A DNA stretch of 47,273 nt from Chloroflexota bacterium (GTDB lineage: Bacteria > Chloroflexota > UBA11872): the NCBI GenBank assembly GCA_022821645.1, contig JAJEDE010000020.1:1-47273 (forward strand). Reading direction: 5' to 3'. Positions 8,281 to 16,411 of the stretch are shown here, piece by piece. Position 1 is the first letter of the stretch. Each line of letters opens with the position of its first letter. The notes beneath the pieces are model-generated. The model ran no database searches, was not told where the DNA came from, and worked only from the letters and a program-made list of their open reading frames with translations. Both the position numbers and the translations under genes were made by a program.

Positions 8281-8496
8281 TCAGCGACGCAGCCGCCCCT
8301 TGCCGTCGCACTTCGGGCACTTCCCGCTCAGCTCGTGCCAACCGCCGGGCTTGGACGGATCCGGCCAGCGCTCATTAACCGCCCCGGTTCCCTCGCAGCG
8401 CGTGCAGATAGGTCCGGTTGGCGGCAGGATGCGCGGCAACAGCAACACCGCTGCCACCACCAGCGCCGTGAAGATGATCCACACTTCTAGTGGCAT
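8281..8496 (-). CDS. Small membrane protein with DnaJ-like zinc ribbon
   Basis: This 71-residue protein has one N-terminal membrane segment (residues 5-24), followed by two zinc-knuckle units, C-T-R-C-E-G-T-G (31-38) and C-P-K-C-D-G-K-G (60-67). The C-x-x-C-x-G-x-G form is that of the DnaJ central domain. The four cysteines could bind a single zinc, and the tail is Arg-rich. I took the ATG at 8496 because the frame upstream has no recognisable content and crosses the dnaE promoter. A TATACT element at 8536-8541 on this strand may be its -10. The function is unknown; assembly or quality control of membrane proteins is only a guess. Confidence 0.72.
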   Translation of the reverse strand: MPLEVWIIFTALVVAAVLLLPRILPPTGPICTRCEGTGAVNERWPDPSKPGGWHELSGKCPKCDGKGRLRR

Positions 8497-8570
8497 ACCG
8501 GCCTCTGCGCTTCGGCGCCCCTCGCTCGCCCTGCCAGTATAGGCAGCCGCCCCTCGCGGCCACCGGTCGG

Positions 8571-8600
8571 TTGTCGGGATCTCCGGTCGAAACCTAGAAT
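8571..8600 (+). promoter_or_regulatory. dnaE promoter
   Basis: TTGTCG (8571-8576), an 18-base spacer and TAGAAT (8595-8600) form a good sigma-70-like promoter 25 bases upstream of the dnaE start. GGAG at 8615-8618 lies 7 bases before the TTG at 8626 and decides that start. Confidence 0.6.
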
Positions 8601-8625
8601 CGGCCACCACCTGAGGAGTCCACGT

Positions 8626-11600
8626 TTGGCCGAATTCGCCCACCTCCACGTCCACAGCGAATTCAGCCTGCTTGACGGATTCTGCCGAATCCCCGACCTG
8701 ATCGAGCGCACCGCCGCGCTCGGCATGGACTCGGTCGCGATCACCGATCACGGCGCCATGTACGCCGCCGCGGACTTCTACCTGGCAGCCCGCCAGAAAG
8801 GCGTTCGTCCGATTGTCGGCTGCGAGGTTTACGTCGCCCCTCGCTCCCACACCGACCGTGACCCGGCGCTGGACCGCCGCTCCTTCCACCTCACCCTGCT
8901 CGCCCGCAACCTCAACGGTTACCGCAACCTGGTGCGCCTGGTCTCCCGGGCCAGCCTGGACGGGTTCTACTACAAGCCCCGCGTGGACCGTGAACTCCTG
9001 GCGGCCCACGCCGAAGGCCTGATCTGCCTATCCGGGTGCCCGTCGAGCGAACTATCGCGTGCGGTCTCCTCCGGCAACCTGGCCCGCGCAGAGGAGGTCG
9101 CCCGCTGGCACGCCGACACCTTCGGCCCCGAGAACTATTACCTCGAGATCCAACGCCCGGGCCTGCCCGAACAGGAACCCCTGGCGCAGGGGATCATCGA
9201 GCTAGCCGGTGGCCTTGGCCTGCCGCTTGTCGCCTCCAACGACGTCCACTACCTGACGCCCGACGACAAGGACGCCCACGACATCCTGCTCTGCATCCAG
9301 ACGGGCAGCCTGGTGGCCGACACCGACCGCATGCGCATGGAGGGCGAGTGGTATCTCAAGTCGCCCGAGGAGATGGCTCAGGCCTTTGACGATCAACCCG
9401 ACGCGCTGGCTAACACCGTGGCCATTGCCGAGCGCTGCAATCTCGACCTGCCGTTCGGCCGCATCGCCATGCCTTCGGTCGAAGTCCCGAACGGCCAAAC
9501 CGTCAAGTCGCACCTGGCCGAACTGGCCACCGAGGGCCTGGCCCGTCGCATCCCGAAGGCTGACGCCAGGTACCGCGAACGCTTGGCCTACGAACTCGAC
9601 GTCATCGACCAGACCGACTTCGGCGAGTACCTGCTGCTGGTACGCGAAATCTTCGCCTTCGCAAGAGACCAGGGCATGTTGACCGCTCCCCGCGGCTCCG
9701 TGAACGGCAGCCTGGTCGCCTTCGCCACCGATATGTCGGACATCGACCCGGTCAAGCACGACATCATCTTCGAGCGGTTCCTCACCATCGGCCGCAAGGG
9801 CTCCATGCCCGACGTGGACATGGACTTCCCCAGCGACCGCCGCGACGAAGTCATTGAATACATGATCCGCCGCTTCGGCGCGGACCACGTGGCCCAGATC
9901 GTGACGTTCGGGACACTGGCCGCCCGCGCCGCCGTACGCGACGTCGGCCGCGTCCTCGGCATGGAATACGGCCTCACCGACCGCGTGGCCAAGCTCATCC
10001 CCGTCAATCCCGTCGACCCCTACACCATCGGCCGCTCGCTGGACGAGGTCGAAGAACTCAAGAGCCTCTACCAGCAGGACGACGCCGTCCGCCGGCTGCT
10101 GGACTCGGCGCGCCGAATCGAGGGTGTGGCTCGTCACGCGTCCACCCACGCGGCCGGGCTTGTGGTGTCTCGGGATCCTCTGCAGGAACACGTGCCGCTC
10201 ACGCGCTCTGCCGAAGGCCGGCCCGTCGCGCAGTTCACCTTCCAGACCATCGAGAAAATCGGGCTGCTGCAACTGGACGTGCTGGGTCTCTCGAACTTCC
10301 GCACCATCCAGCACGCGTTGCGGCTGGTGGAACAGACCACCGGCCAGGCGCTGGCGCCCCAGGACATCCCCCTGGACGACGACAAGGCCTTCGCGCTGCT
10401 GCGGCGCGGCCGCACCGTCGGCATCTTCCAGATGGAGGGCGCCGGCATGACGCGCACGCTGCGCGAACTGGCGCCCACCAGCATCGGCGAGGTGGCCGCC
10501 ATCATCGCGCTCTACCGCCCAGGCCCAATGGCCAACATTCCCACCTACATCGACCGCAAGCACGGCCGCACACCGCCTACCTACCTCCACGAACGACTCG
10601 AGCCGATCCTGCGCGAAACCTACGGCGTGCTTGTCTACGCCGACCAGGTGCTCATGATCGCCCGCCACCTCGCCGGCTACTCCTGGGACGAAGCCGATAA
10701 CTTCCGCCGGGCCGTCGGCAAGAAGATTCGCGAAGCCCTGCAGAGCGAACACGAGAAATTCGTCGCGCGGTGCGTTGAGGAAGGGATTCCGAATAACGTC
10801 GCCGAGGAGATCTTCGCGCTCATCGAGCCGTTTGCCGGCTACGGCTTCAACAAGGCGCACGCCGTCTCCTACGCCGTCATCGCCTACTGGACCGCCTGGC
10901 TCAAGGCCCACTACCCCGTGCAGTTCCTCACCGCGCTGCTGGATACCGACGCCGGCGACGTCGGCAAGGTCGCCACCACCCGCCTGGAAGCCGAGCTGCT
11001 GGGCGTCAACGTCCTGCCGCCCAACATCAACCAGAGCGGCGTCACGTTCGAGCCAAGCGGAGACTCCATCGTGTTCGGGCTGGCGGCCGTCAAGAACGTG
11101 GGGGAGGCCGCCGTTGAAGCCATCGCGGCGGCGCGGCAGGACGACGGCCCGTTCAGCTCGCTGGCCGACGCCTGCGAGCGCGTCGATCTGCGCCGAGCCC
11201 CCAAGCGCGCCTGGGAATCGCTGATCAAGGTCGGCGCCCTGGATGAACTCGGCGAACGTCAGGCCATGCTGGAAGCGCTGGAACCCGCCATGAAGCGCGG
11301 CCAGCGCAGCCAGACTGACCGGGCTGCGGGGCAGACGACCATGTTTGGCATCGGGCTGCTGCCGGAAGCGACGGAACCGACGCTCGAACTTCCCGACGTG
11401 CCGGCGGCCGCCGAGGCCGAGCGCCGACGTTGGGAGAAGGAACTGCTGGGGCTATACGTGACCCCCAGCCCGCTCTCCGACCCGGCCATCGGCGAGCAAC
11501 TCGCCGCCAACGTGGACGCCCGAATCTACGAACTGGAAGACACGCACCACGGCCAGACAATGACGATCGGCGGGATCGTCTCCAATCTGCGCTCGTTTAT

Positions 11601-12510
11601 GACTCGCAAGGGTCAGATGATGGGCGCGGTCACCCTGGAGGATCTGCCAGGCGCCATCGAAGTGATCTGCTTCCCGCGCATCTGGCAGCGCATCGCGCCC
11701 GAACTCAGCAACGACCGTGTGGTGCTGGCCACTGGCCGTATCGAAGGCGACGACGCCTCGCCCCGCATGCTGGCCGACAACATGTACACGCTCTCGGCCG
11801 CCACAACCAACGGTGAGGCGGCGGCTTCGGCGAACGGCGACACCGGAGCCTTGACCAGGCAGTCCGATAACGAAGACGGCCCGCCGATGCCCGGCGAAGA
11901 CGAATCGTCAACCGATTTCTATATCCCGGAACCGGTACCCGAACCCGGGAACGTTCTCGCGGCCGACGAAGAGGCGCCGTCTCCTTCGACCGGCGCATCG
12001 GAAGATTCCGCTGAATACGAGCCGGAAGCGCCGCCCGACCAGAACGGCGTCGAGCCCGCGACCGCAGCCGCTAACGGATCCAGTTCACCTGCCCCAGCCG
12101 ACCCACCGGAACAGCCCACGCCCAGCGGCACGGCGAACGGAACGGATAGCGTCGTCGCGCCCAGCGCACCCGGCGACGGTCCGCGCGGCGCTTCCAACGG
12201 AACAGCGAACGGCGCGCCACCGGAGCAAGAAGCTGACGAGCCTGTTCCTGCGGCGCCCGCCGCCCCGCCCCCCTCGTTCGTGATCGTCACGCTCCGTCGC
12301 AGCCCCGACCCCAGCTTCGATCTCGACCTGCTCAAGCGCCTGAACGCCGCCGTCATCTCCAACGAAGGCCCAACGCCCCTGCATCTCCACGTTGTCAAGA
12401 CCGACGGCTCCGTCGCCCGCCTCCGCTGGCCCAAAACCATCCAGCCCGACGAATCACTCCTCGGCGAACTCAGCGCCCAATTCGGCAAGGACAGCGTCGC
12501 CGTTTCCTAG
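8626..12510 (+). CDS. dnaE: DNA polymerase III alpha subunit
   Basis: This 1294-residue protein is the replicative polymerase. The N-terminal PHP domain begins with HLHVHSEFSLLDG and keeps its metal ligands. The catalytic palm has PDVDMDF at 395-401, followed by T-F-G-T-L-A-A-R, R-P-G-P-M and the fingers region. The helix-hairpin-helix and beta-binding region precede an OB domain at about 970-1060. Between the OB domain and the last about 78 residues lies an acidic, Pro/Ala/Asn/Gly-rich stretch of about 155 residues (about 1062-1216) that looks disordered. The TTG start is set by GGAG 7 bases upstream. The gene stands alone and converges on the aldo/keto reductase gene. Confidence 0.97.
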   Translation: MAEFAHLHVHSEFSLLDGFCRIPDLIERTAALGMDSVAITDHGAMYAAADFYLAARQKGVRPIVGCEVYVAPRSHTDRDPALDRRSFHLTLLARNLNGYRNLVRLVSRASLDGFYYKPRVDRELLAAHAEGLICLSGCPSSELSRAVSSGNLARAEEVARWHADTFGPENYYLEIQRPGLPEQEPLAQGIIELAGGLGLPLVASNDVHYLTPDDKDAHDILLCIQTGSLVADTDRMRMEGEWYLKSPEEMAQAFDDQPDALANTVAIAERCNLDLPFGRIAMPSVEVPNGQTVKSHLAELATEGLARRIPKADARYRERLAYELDVIDQTDFGEYLLLVREIFAFARDQGMLTAPRGSVNGSLVAFATDMSDIDPVKHDIIFERFLTIGRKGSMPDVDMDFPSDRRDEVIEYMIRRFGADHVAQIVTFGTLAARAAVRDVGRVLGMEYGLTDRVAKLIPVNPVDPYTIGRSLDEVEELKSLYQQDDAVRRLLDSARRIEGVARHASTHAAGLVVSRDPLQEHVPLTRSAEGRPVAQFTFQTIEKIGLLQLDVLGLSNFRTIQHALRLVEQTTGQALAPQDIPLDDDKAFALLRRGRTVGIFQMEGAGMTRTLRELAPTSIGEVAAIIALYRPGPMANIPTYIDRKHGRTPPTYLHERLEPILRETYGVLVYADQVLMIARHLAGYSWDEADNFRRAVGKKIREALQSEHEKFVARCVEEGIPNNVAEEIFALIEPFAGYGFNKAHAVSYAVIAYWTAWLKAHYPVQFLTALLDTDAGDVGKVATTRLEAELLGVNVLPPNINQSGVTFEPSGDSIVFGLAAVKNVGEAAVEAIAAARQDDGPFSSLADACERVDLRRAPKRAWESLIKVGALDELGERQAMLEALEPAMKRGQRSQTDRAAGQTTMFGIGLLPEATEPTLELPDVPAAAEAERRRWEKELLGLYVTPSPLSDPAIGEQLAANVDARIYELEDTHHGQTMTIGGIVSNLRSFMTRKGQMMGAVTLEDLPGAIEVICFPRIWQRIAPELSNDRVVLATGRIEGDDASPRMLADNMYTLSAATTNGEAAASANGDTGALTRQSDNEDGPPMPGEDESSTDFYIPEPVPEPGNVLAADEEAPSPSTGASEDSAEYEPEAPPDQNGVEPATAAANGSSSPAPADPPEQPTPSGTANGTDSVVAPSAPGDGPRGASNGTANGAPPEQEADEPVPAAPAAPPPSFVIVTLRRSPDPSFDLDLLKRLNAAVISNEGPTPLHLHVVKTDGSVARLRWPKTIQPDESLLGELSAQFGKDSVAVS

Positions 12511-12522
12511 GGCCGCTCGCTC

Positions 12523-13458
12523 CTAGAACCAGTCGTTCGGAAACTCCACCGGCGACACGATGTCGCGGAAATTGCCGAACTCCTCGGCCACCCGCAGCGC
12601 TGCCACGTCAGCGTGCAGTTCCTCAATCGTGGTCGGCCCAATCACGTTGACGTCGATGTCCGGACAGGCCAGCGAATAGGCCAGGGCTGCGGTCTGCAGG
12701 GTCAGACCATGAGCTTCGGCCCGCGCTTCCATGTCGCGAACTTCGTTCAGCACCTCGGGCGAGGCTTCCCTATAGCTATACCGCGCTCCCTGCACCGCGC
12801 CCGTGCCCAGGATGTTCCCGCCGAACGGGCTGATGTTGATCACGCCCAGGTTGTGCCGTCGTGCGTGCGGGTGAATACGCCGCGCGGCGTCCTGGTTCAG
12901 CAAGGTGTAGTGGTGGTACGAGCCGATGATTTCGAACTCGCCGCTCTCGGCCGCCATCGCCGCGAAGTCCGCGTTGCCGACGGCTGTGCCGATTGCGCCC
13001 ACCAGCCCCTCGGCCTGCAGGCGCCGCAACGCGGCCAGCATGCCGTTCGGGGCCATAATCTGGTCCCAGTGATCGGGCCGGGCGTCATGCACCTTCAGCA
13101 CCGGCAGACGCTCCAGCCCCAACTCCGCCAGGCTCTCGTGCACGCTGCGCACCGCTCGATCAGGACCGAAGTCGTATTCGATCCCGTCGTCACCCATGTA
13201 GCGCCCGATCTTGGTGACGACCAGCAAGTCGTCCGGCGGATCGGACTCCTTGAGCCGTTCCACCAGCCACCCCTGCGCATACGAAGGTGCGGTATCCACG
13301 TGGCGGATGCCCAGTCGGAACGCTTCGCGCAACAACTCAACGTAGGCGTCGTTGCCCACCTTGCCGATCCAGTTGGCCGAGCCGAGCGCCAGCTTGGTGG
13401 ACCGCACGCCTGAGCGCCCCAGCGTCACGGGCGGAACCTGCGGAAGGTCGGTGGTCAT
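12523..13458 (-). CDS. Aldo/keto reductase
   Basis: This 311-residue (beta/alpha)8 NADPH-dependent oxidoreductase keeps the tetrad region: D in H-V-D-T-A-P-S-Y, the Tyr of that motif, K in V-V-T-K-I-G-R, and H in L-K-V-H-D-A. The C-terminal I-G-P-T-T-I-E-E-L segment fits the cofactor-binding end of the family. Closest in style are the L-galactose or D-threo-aldose dehydrogenase-like members, but the substrate is not settled. The frame opens with GTG at 13467, but a GGAGG lies directly against that GTG and 9 bases before the ATG at 13458, so I chose the ATG. It is divergent from the SMP-30 gene. Confidence 0.88.
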   Translation of the reverse strand: MTTDLPQVPPVTLGRSGVRSTKLALGSANWIGKVGNDAYVELLREAFRLGIRHVDTAPSYAQGWLVERLKESDPPDDLLVVTKIGRYMGDDGIEYDFGPDRAVRSVHESLAELGLERLPVLKVHDARPDHWDQIMAPNGMLAALRRLQAEGLVGAIGTAVGNADFAAMAAESGEFEIIGSYHHYTLLNQDAARRIHPHARRHNLGVINISPFGGNILGTGAVQGARYSYREASPEVLNEVRDMEARAEAHGLTLQTAALAYSLACPDIDVNVIGPTTIEELHADVAALRVAEEFGNFRDIVSPVEFPNDWF

Positions 13459-13615
13459 GTCGGTCACCCTCCAGCGCCAAGACCATCCTCATCGTGCGCC
13501 CGCGCCAGATATGCCGCAACCCGCACCGCTCCTGAAACGCCGAATGCCGACCGCCGAAGCACGAATCGGGCAAAATCGGTGCCAATTACTTCCTCGCCCC
13601 CCGGGAGCCCGCGCA

Positions 13616-14536
13616 GTGGCCGAACCGATTCCGCACTTCGACGTCGAGCTTGAGGACGTATCCGGACGCCTCACTGAACTGGTCGAACCCGGCGCCAACC
13701 TGGAACGCATTGCTGGCGGCCTCGGCTTTACCGAAGGCCCGGTCTGGCGCGGCGACCACCTGCTGTTCAGCGACATTCCGAATGACCGCATCTGCCGCTG
13801 GCGCCAACTGCCCGAAGGCCCGGAACTCACCACCTTCCGCGCCTTCAACGGCTCCACCAACGGTCTCACGCTCGACCGCGAAGGCCGCCTGCTCGGCTGC
13901 ACCCATGGCGCGCGCGCCGTGCTGCGGTTCGACCAGGACAACCAGCCCACGCCCATCGCCACCCACTTCAACGGCGGCCGCCTCAACAGCCCCAACGACA
14001 TCGTCGTAAAGCGCAATGGCGACATCTTCTTCACCGACCCGCCCTACGGCATCGTCGACCTGCCGCCCGAGGTCCAGGAACAGCCAATCTGCGGCGTCTA
14101 CCGACTTGATGCCGGTGGCGATCTCACGCTCGTCGCCGACCGTTTCATCCGCCCAAACGGCCTCGCCTTCTCACCGGACGAGCAGACCCTCTACATCGGC
14201 GACTCCGGCGGACCGCGCGATATCTGGGCCTTTGACGTAACCGACGACGGCACGCTGGCCAACCCGCGCCAGTTCGTGGACATGGACTCCTACCCCGAAC
14301 CCAACAACCCCGACGGAATGAAGTGCGACACGAACGGCCGCCTCTGGTCCACCGGACCCGGCAATGCCGTCTGGGTCATCGAACCTGACGGAACCGTGGT
14401 CGGCCTAATCAAGTTCCCCGAACAGCCCGCCAACCTCGCCTGGGGCGGCCCCACCTGGTCCACCCTCTTCGCCACCGCCCGCGGCAGCGTCTACCGCCTC
14501 GAAACAAACGTCACCGGCGTCCGCGTACCTTCGTGA
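13616..14536 (+). CDS. SMP-30/gluconolactonase-type hydrolase
   Basis: This 306-residue six-bladed beta-propeller should be a metal-dependent lactonase or related esterase. The metal ligands are visible: E in G-F-T-E-G-P-V-W, N in N-S-P-N-D-I-V-V, and the N-G-L-A-F-S-P-D-E/Y-I-G-D-S region carrying the catalytic Asp. The open frame begins at 13352, but GTG 13616, with GGGAG 8 bases upstream, gives the family N-terminus. The divergent aldo/keto reductase and the Gfo/Idh dehydrogenase elsewhere in the window fit sugar or sugar-acid catabolism. That link is inference. Confidence 0.88.
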   Translation: MAEPIPHFDVELEDVSGRLTELVEPGANLERIAGGLGFTEGPVWRGDHLLFSDIPNDRICRWRQLPEGPELTTFRAFNGSTNGLTLDREGRLLGCTHGARAVLRFDQDNQPTPIATHFNGGRLNSPNDIVVKRNGDIFFTDPPYGIVDLPPEVQEQPICGVYRLDAGGDLTLVADRFIRPNGLAFSPDEQTLYIGDSGGPRDIWAFDVTDDGTLANPRQFVDMDSYPEPNNPDGMKCDTNGRLWSTGPGNAVWVIEPDGTVVGLIKFPEQPANLAWGGPTWSTLFATARGSVYRLETNVTGVRVPS

Positions 14537-14546
14537 CCTCTAGGCA

Positions 14547-15371
14547 ATGATTCGATCAGATCCGCAGAAGACCCAAGAGCGAATCGCGCGTCTCGACGAC
14601 TACATCCGCGAGAACTTGCTCTCAGACGGCTCCTTCATTTGCGGCAGTTTCGATGAGTGTCGCGCGAGCCGCTGTGGATTCCCCTTCTACGAAGGCCAGA
14701 TGAGCCACGTCGGTAAGCACTACGATCTGGAAGTCAACGGAAGACCGACGCGCATTGTTGTGGTGGGCCAGGAGTATGGACACAAACCAAGTTGCGTCGA
14801 CCTCGTGCACCGGTCGGAAATGATCGCAGACTCGGCGAATGCACGATTCAAGCGTCGCAACCCTCATATGAGGGGAACAACGTTCTTACTCCGCCTACTC
14901 TTTGGCCGTGAACCTGGGAAAGACAAAGAAGGCGAGCGCCTGTTGCAAGACTTGGACAGTCATATATTTGACGGCTTTGCGTTAGTGAACTACCTCCTCT
15001 GTTCAGCACTGCAGAAGTCGAGAAAGGCAAGAGGCAATTCAAGTGAAACAATGCGGCTTAACTGCGCCTCTCATTTCATTCGTACTCTCGAAATCCTTGA
15101 ACCAACTGTTGTCATCGCTCAAGGCAAAGGCGTCCGTCAATGGATGAGACACGCACTCAAGTTTCCGGTGCGAGCTTCTACGGCCGAGAGGATTGATTTC
15201 AACGGAAGATCAATTGATCTGATTAATCTCACTCATCCCGCAGCATGGGGCAAGTGGAACTGGGCGAATCTGTCGTCAAGTTACCTGACGGGTACCATTG
15301 CACCCATAATTAGTGCCTTTATATCGAAGAACTCCTCTTGCTGCTGCGATGCAGCTAGACCGCGAGAGTAG
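14547..15371 (+). CDS. Divergent uracil-DNA-glycosylase-like protein
   Basis: This 274-residue protein has the outline of the UDG fold. An N-terminal Cys-rich section (C32, C38, C43) is followed by I-V-V-V-G-Q-E-Y-G-H, comparable with the GQDPYH motif of Ung. A middle N-Y-L-L-C segment follows, then V-V-I-A-Q-G-K-G, and near the end N-L-T-H-P-A-A-W, comparable with the catalytic HPS motif. The gene is clearly AT-richer than its neighbours and uses many A- and T-ending codons, which suggests transfer. Its 3' end overlaps the PIN toxin by 17 bases. Assignment to the superfamily rests on motif order only; whether it cuts bases, binds DNA or serves in defence is unknown. Confidence 0.6.
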   Translation: MIRSDPQKTQERIARLDDYIRENLLSDGSFICGSFDECRASRCGFPFYEGQMSHVGKHYDLEVNGRPTRIVVVGQEYGHKPSCVDLVHRSEMIADSANARFKRRNPHMRGTTFLLRLLFGREPGKDKEGERLLQDLDSHIFDGFALVNYLLCSALQKSRKARGNSSETMRLNCASHFIRTLEILEPTVVIAQGKGVRQWMRHALKFPVRASTAERIDFNGRSIDLINLTHPAAWGKWNWANLSSSYLTGTIAPIISAFISKNSSCCCDAARPRE

Positions 15372-15756
15372 CCGGCTGCGCGGCGACATCCGCTGCGCTA
15401 CGCAGGATCGCCCGATCCGAAGTAGCCAAGGAAACTCCAAGCAGGCGGGCCACTACGACAAATTCCGCGTCATAGGCTGTTAGCCCGCAGCTCATCGCCA
15501 CGTCGATCACGTCGGAGTGCGGCGTATCTACAACGCGGTCACCGAGAACTAGCGAAGCGTTTTCGATCATCGCGTCAGCTTGGTCTCTAGAAATCGCGCC
15601 GCGGCGTAAGTGTCCAAGCAGTACGTTTCGTAGTTCGCTGATCAGGATCGGCGGCGCCGCCCATTCCTGGTCAAGCTCAAACAGTCGCGCCGCCTCAGCC
15701 CAACCCGGACCGCCGACGATCAGACTCGCCATCACGTTTGTATCGACGACGATCAT
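15355..15756 (-). CDS. PIN-domain toxin (VapC-like)
   Basis: This 133-residue PIN-domain ribonuclease carries the expected acidic residues: D5 (VVDTNV), E41 (ISELRN), D96 (T-A-Y-D-A-E-F) and D114 (T-S-D-R-A). VapC toxins cleave tRNA or rRNA at defined sites and are held inactive by a partner antitoxin. The ATG start overlaps the stop of the ribbon-helix-helix gene (ATGA), the usual coupled arrangement. The T-x-Y-D-A-x-F-V-V-V-A form is typical of a VapC subgroup with lone C-terminal helices. Intact; the target is unknown. Confidence 0.88.
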   Translation of the reverse strand: MIVVDTNVMASLIVGGPGWAEAARLFELDQEWAAPPILISELRNVLLGHLRRGAISRDQADAMIENASLVLGDRVVDTPHSDVIDVAMSCGLTAYDAEFVVVARLLGVSLATSDRAILRSAADVAAQPATLAV

Positions 15757-15995
15757 CGTCGACCGGCGTCTCGCAACTCCCTAATGGCCTCGTCACTTAG
15801 GTCGACCGGCTTGAGAAGCTTGTGCTGCTTCTGAATTCGTTCGAGCATCGCTCGAGCGTCTATCTGGCTCGAACGCACCGAGGCCGTTAGCCGAGCCACG
15901 ACTTCGCCATTGAGGCTACGGTGATTGCGGCGAGCGGCTTCCTTGAGTTCCCAGTGAACGTCCTCGGGGAGTCCACGCACTGCGACCTGCGGCAC
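15753..15995 (-). CDS. Ribbon-helix-helix antitoxin (FitA/VapB-like)
   Basis: This 80-residue protein should be the antitoxin of the adjacent PIN toxin. Its N-terminus V-A-V-R-G-L-P-E-D-V, the helix region and N-G-E-V-V-A-R-L form a ribbon-helix-helix DNA-binding fold. The C-terminal part (about 50-80) would wrap the toxin. A longer TTG start (16007) exists, but GGAG at 16002-16005 sits 6 bases before the GTG at 15995, which I prefer. Two TGATATCA palindromes just upstream are its probable operator, so it should repress its own operon alone or with the toxin. Confidence 0.82.
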   Translation of the reverse strand: MPQVAVRGLPEDVHWELKEAARRNHRSLNGEVVARLTASVRSSQIDARAMLERIQKQHKLLKPVDLSDEAIRELRDAGRR

Positions 15996-16011
15996 GACTA
16001 GCTCCAAACCC

Positions 16012-16041
16012 TGATATCAATGTTCTTCCAAAATGATATCA
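16012..16041. promoter_or_regulatory. Twin TGATATCA operator of the PIN/RHH operon
   Basis: The perfect 8-base palindrome TGATATCA occurs at 16012-16019 and again at 16034-16041, 22 bases apart (two helical turns). It lies directly upstream of the antitoxin start. Two in-phase palindromes are what two ribbon-helix-helix dimers would bind side by side. Confidence 0.6.
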
Positions 16042-16108
16042 CGAAACTTGCCTCTTGGTTATTCTAGGCACCGTAGAGTTGGCACCGAGACTTCATACGG
16101 TCGACTGT

Positions 16109-16411
16109 ATGGCAATGCCCCCTCTGACGCGACGGGGAGACACGTCTGGACGGCCGGAAGCCTGGATCCGCATCCGCGTCCGTCCCTACGCTGACCTCGC
16201 CCGCTTCTTCCCCGGCGAAGGCCGCATCCGCGTCATCGAAGCCCCAGCCGGCTCAACGGTTGGCGATCTTCTTGATGCCCACGGCCTCGATGAATCCCGC
16301 CGCCTCACCCTCGGCGTCAACGACCTCCTGGCCTCCCGCGCGACGAAGCTGCGCGATGGCGATACGCTGGAGGTCCTGGTCCCGATGTCCGGCGGAATGG
16401 GAGCGAGCTGA
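16109..16411 (+). CDS. MoaD/ThiS-like small sulfur-carrier protein
   Basis: This protein of about 100 residues has a beta-grasp ubiquitin-like fold, seen in I-R-V-R-P-Y-A-D-L, G-S-T-V-G-D-L-L and L-R-D-G-D-T-L-E-V-L-V-P-M-S-G-G. Partners of this type carry thiocarboxylate sulfur for the pterin dithiolene. Its stop overlaps the ATG of the aldehyde oxidoreductase (TGATG), so the two are made together. MoaD proteins normally end in Gly-Gly; here four residues, MGAS, follow the GG. The start is uncertain: ATG at 16109 or 16115, with no clear Shine-Dalgarno sequence. Confidence 0.8.
   Translation: MAMPPLTRRGDTSGRPEAWIRIRVRPYADLARFFPGEGRIRVIEAPAGSTVGDLLDAHGLDESRRLTLGVNDLLASRATKLRDGDTLEVLVPMSGGMGAS

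Noticed and set aside
9202..10911. A 569-codon open frame antisense to dnaE, and similar long antisense frames at 16186-18009, 22147-23475 and 34177-35718
   Set aside because: They are products of strong C-ending codon bias on the coding strand. They show no motifs, and the genes opposite have intact catalytic motifs.
13352..13615. Longer N-terminus for the SMP-30 protein
   Set aside because: It overlaps the divergent aldo/keto reductase start, has no family similarity, and a good ribosome binding site precedes the GTG at 13616.
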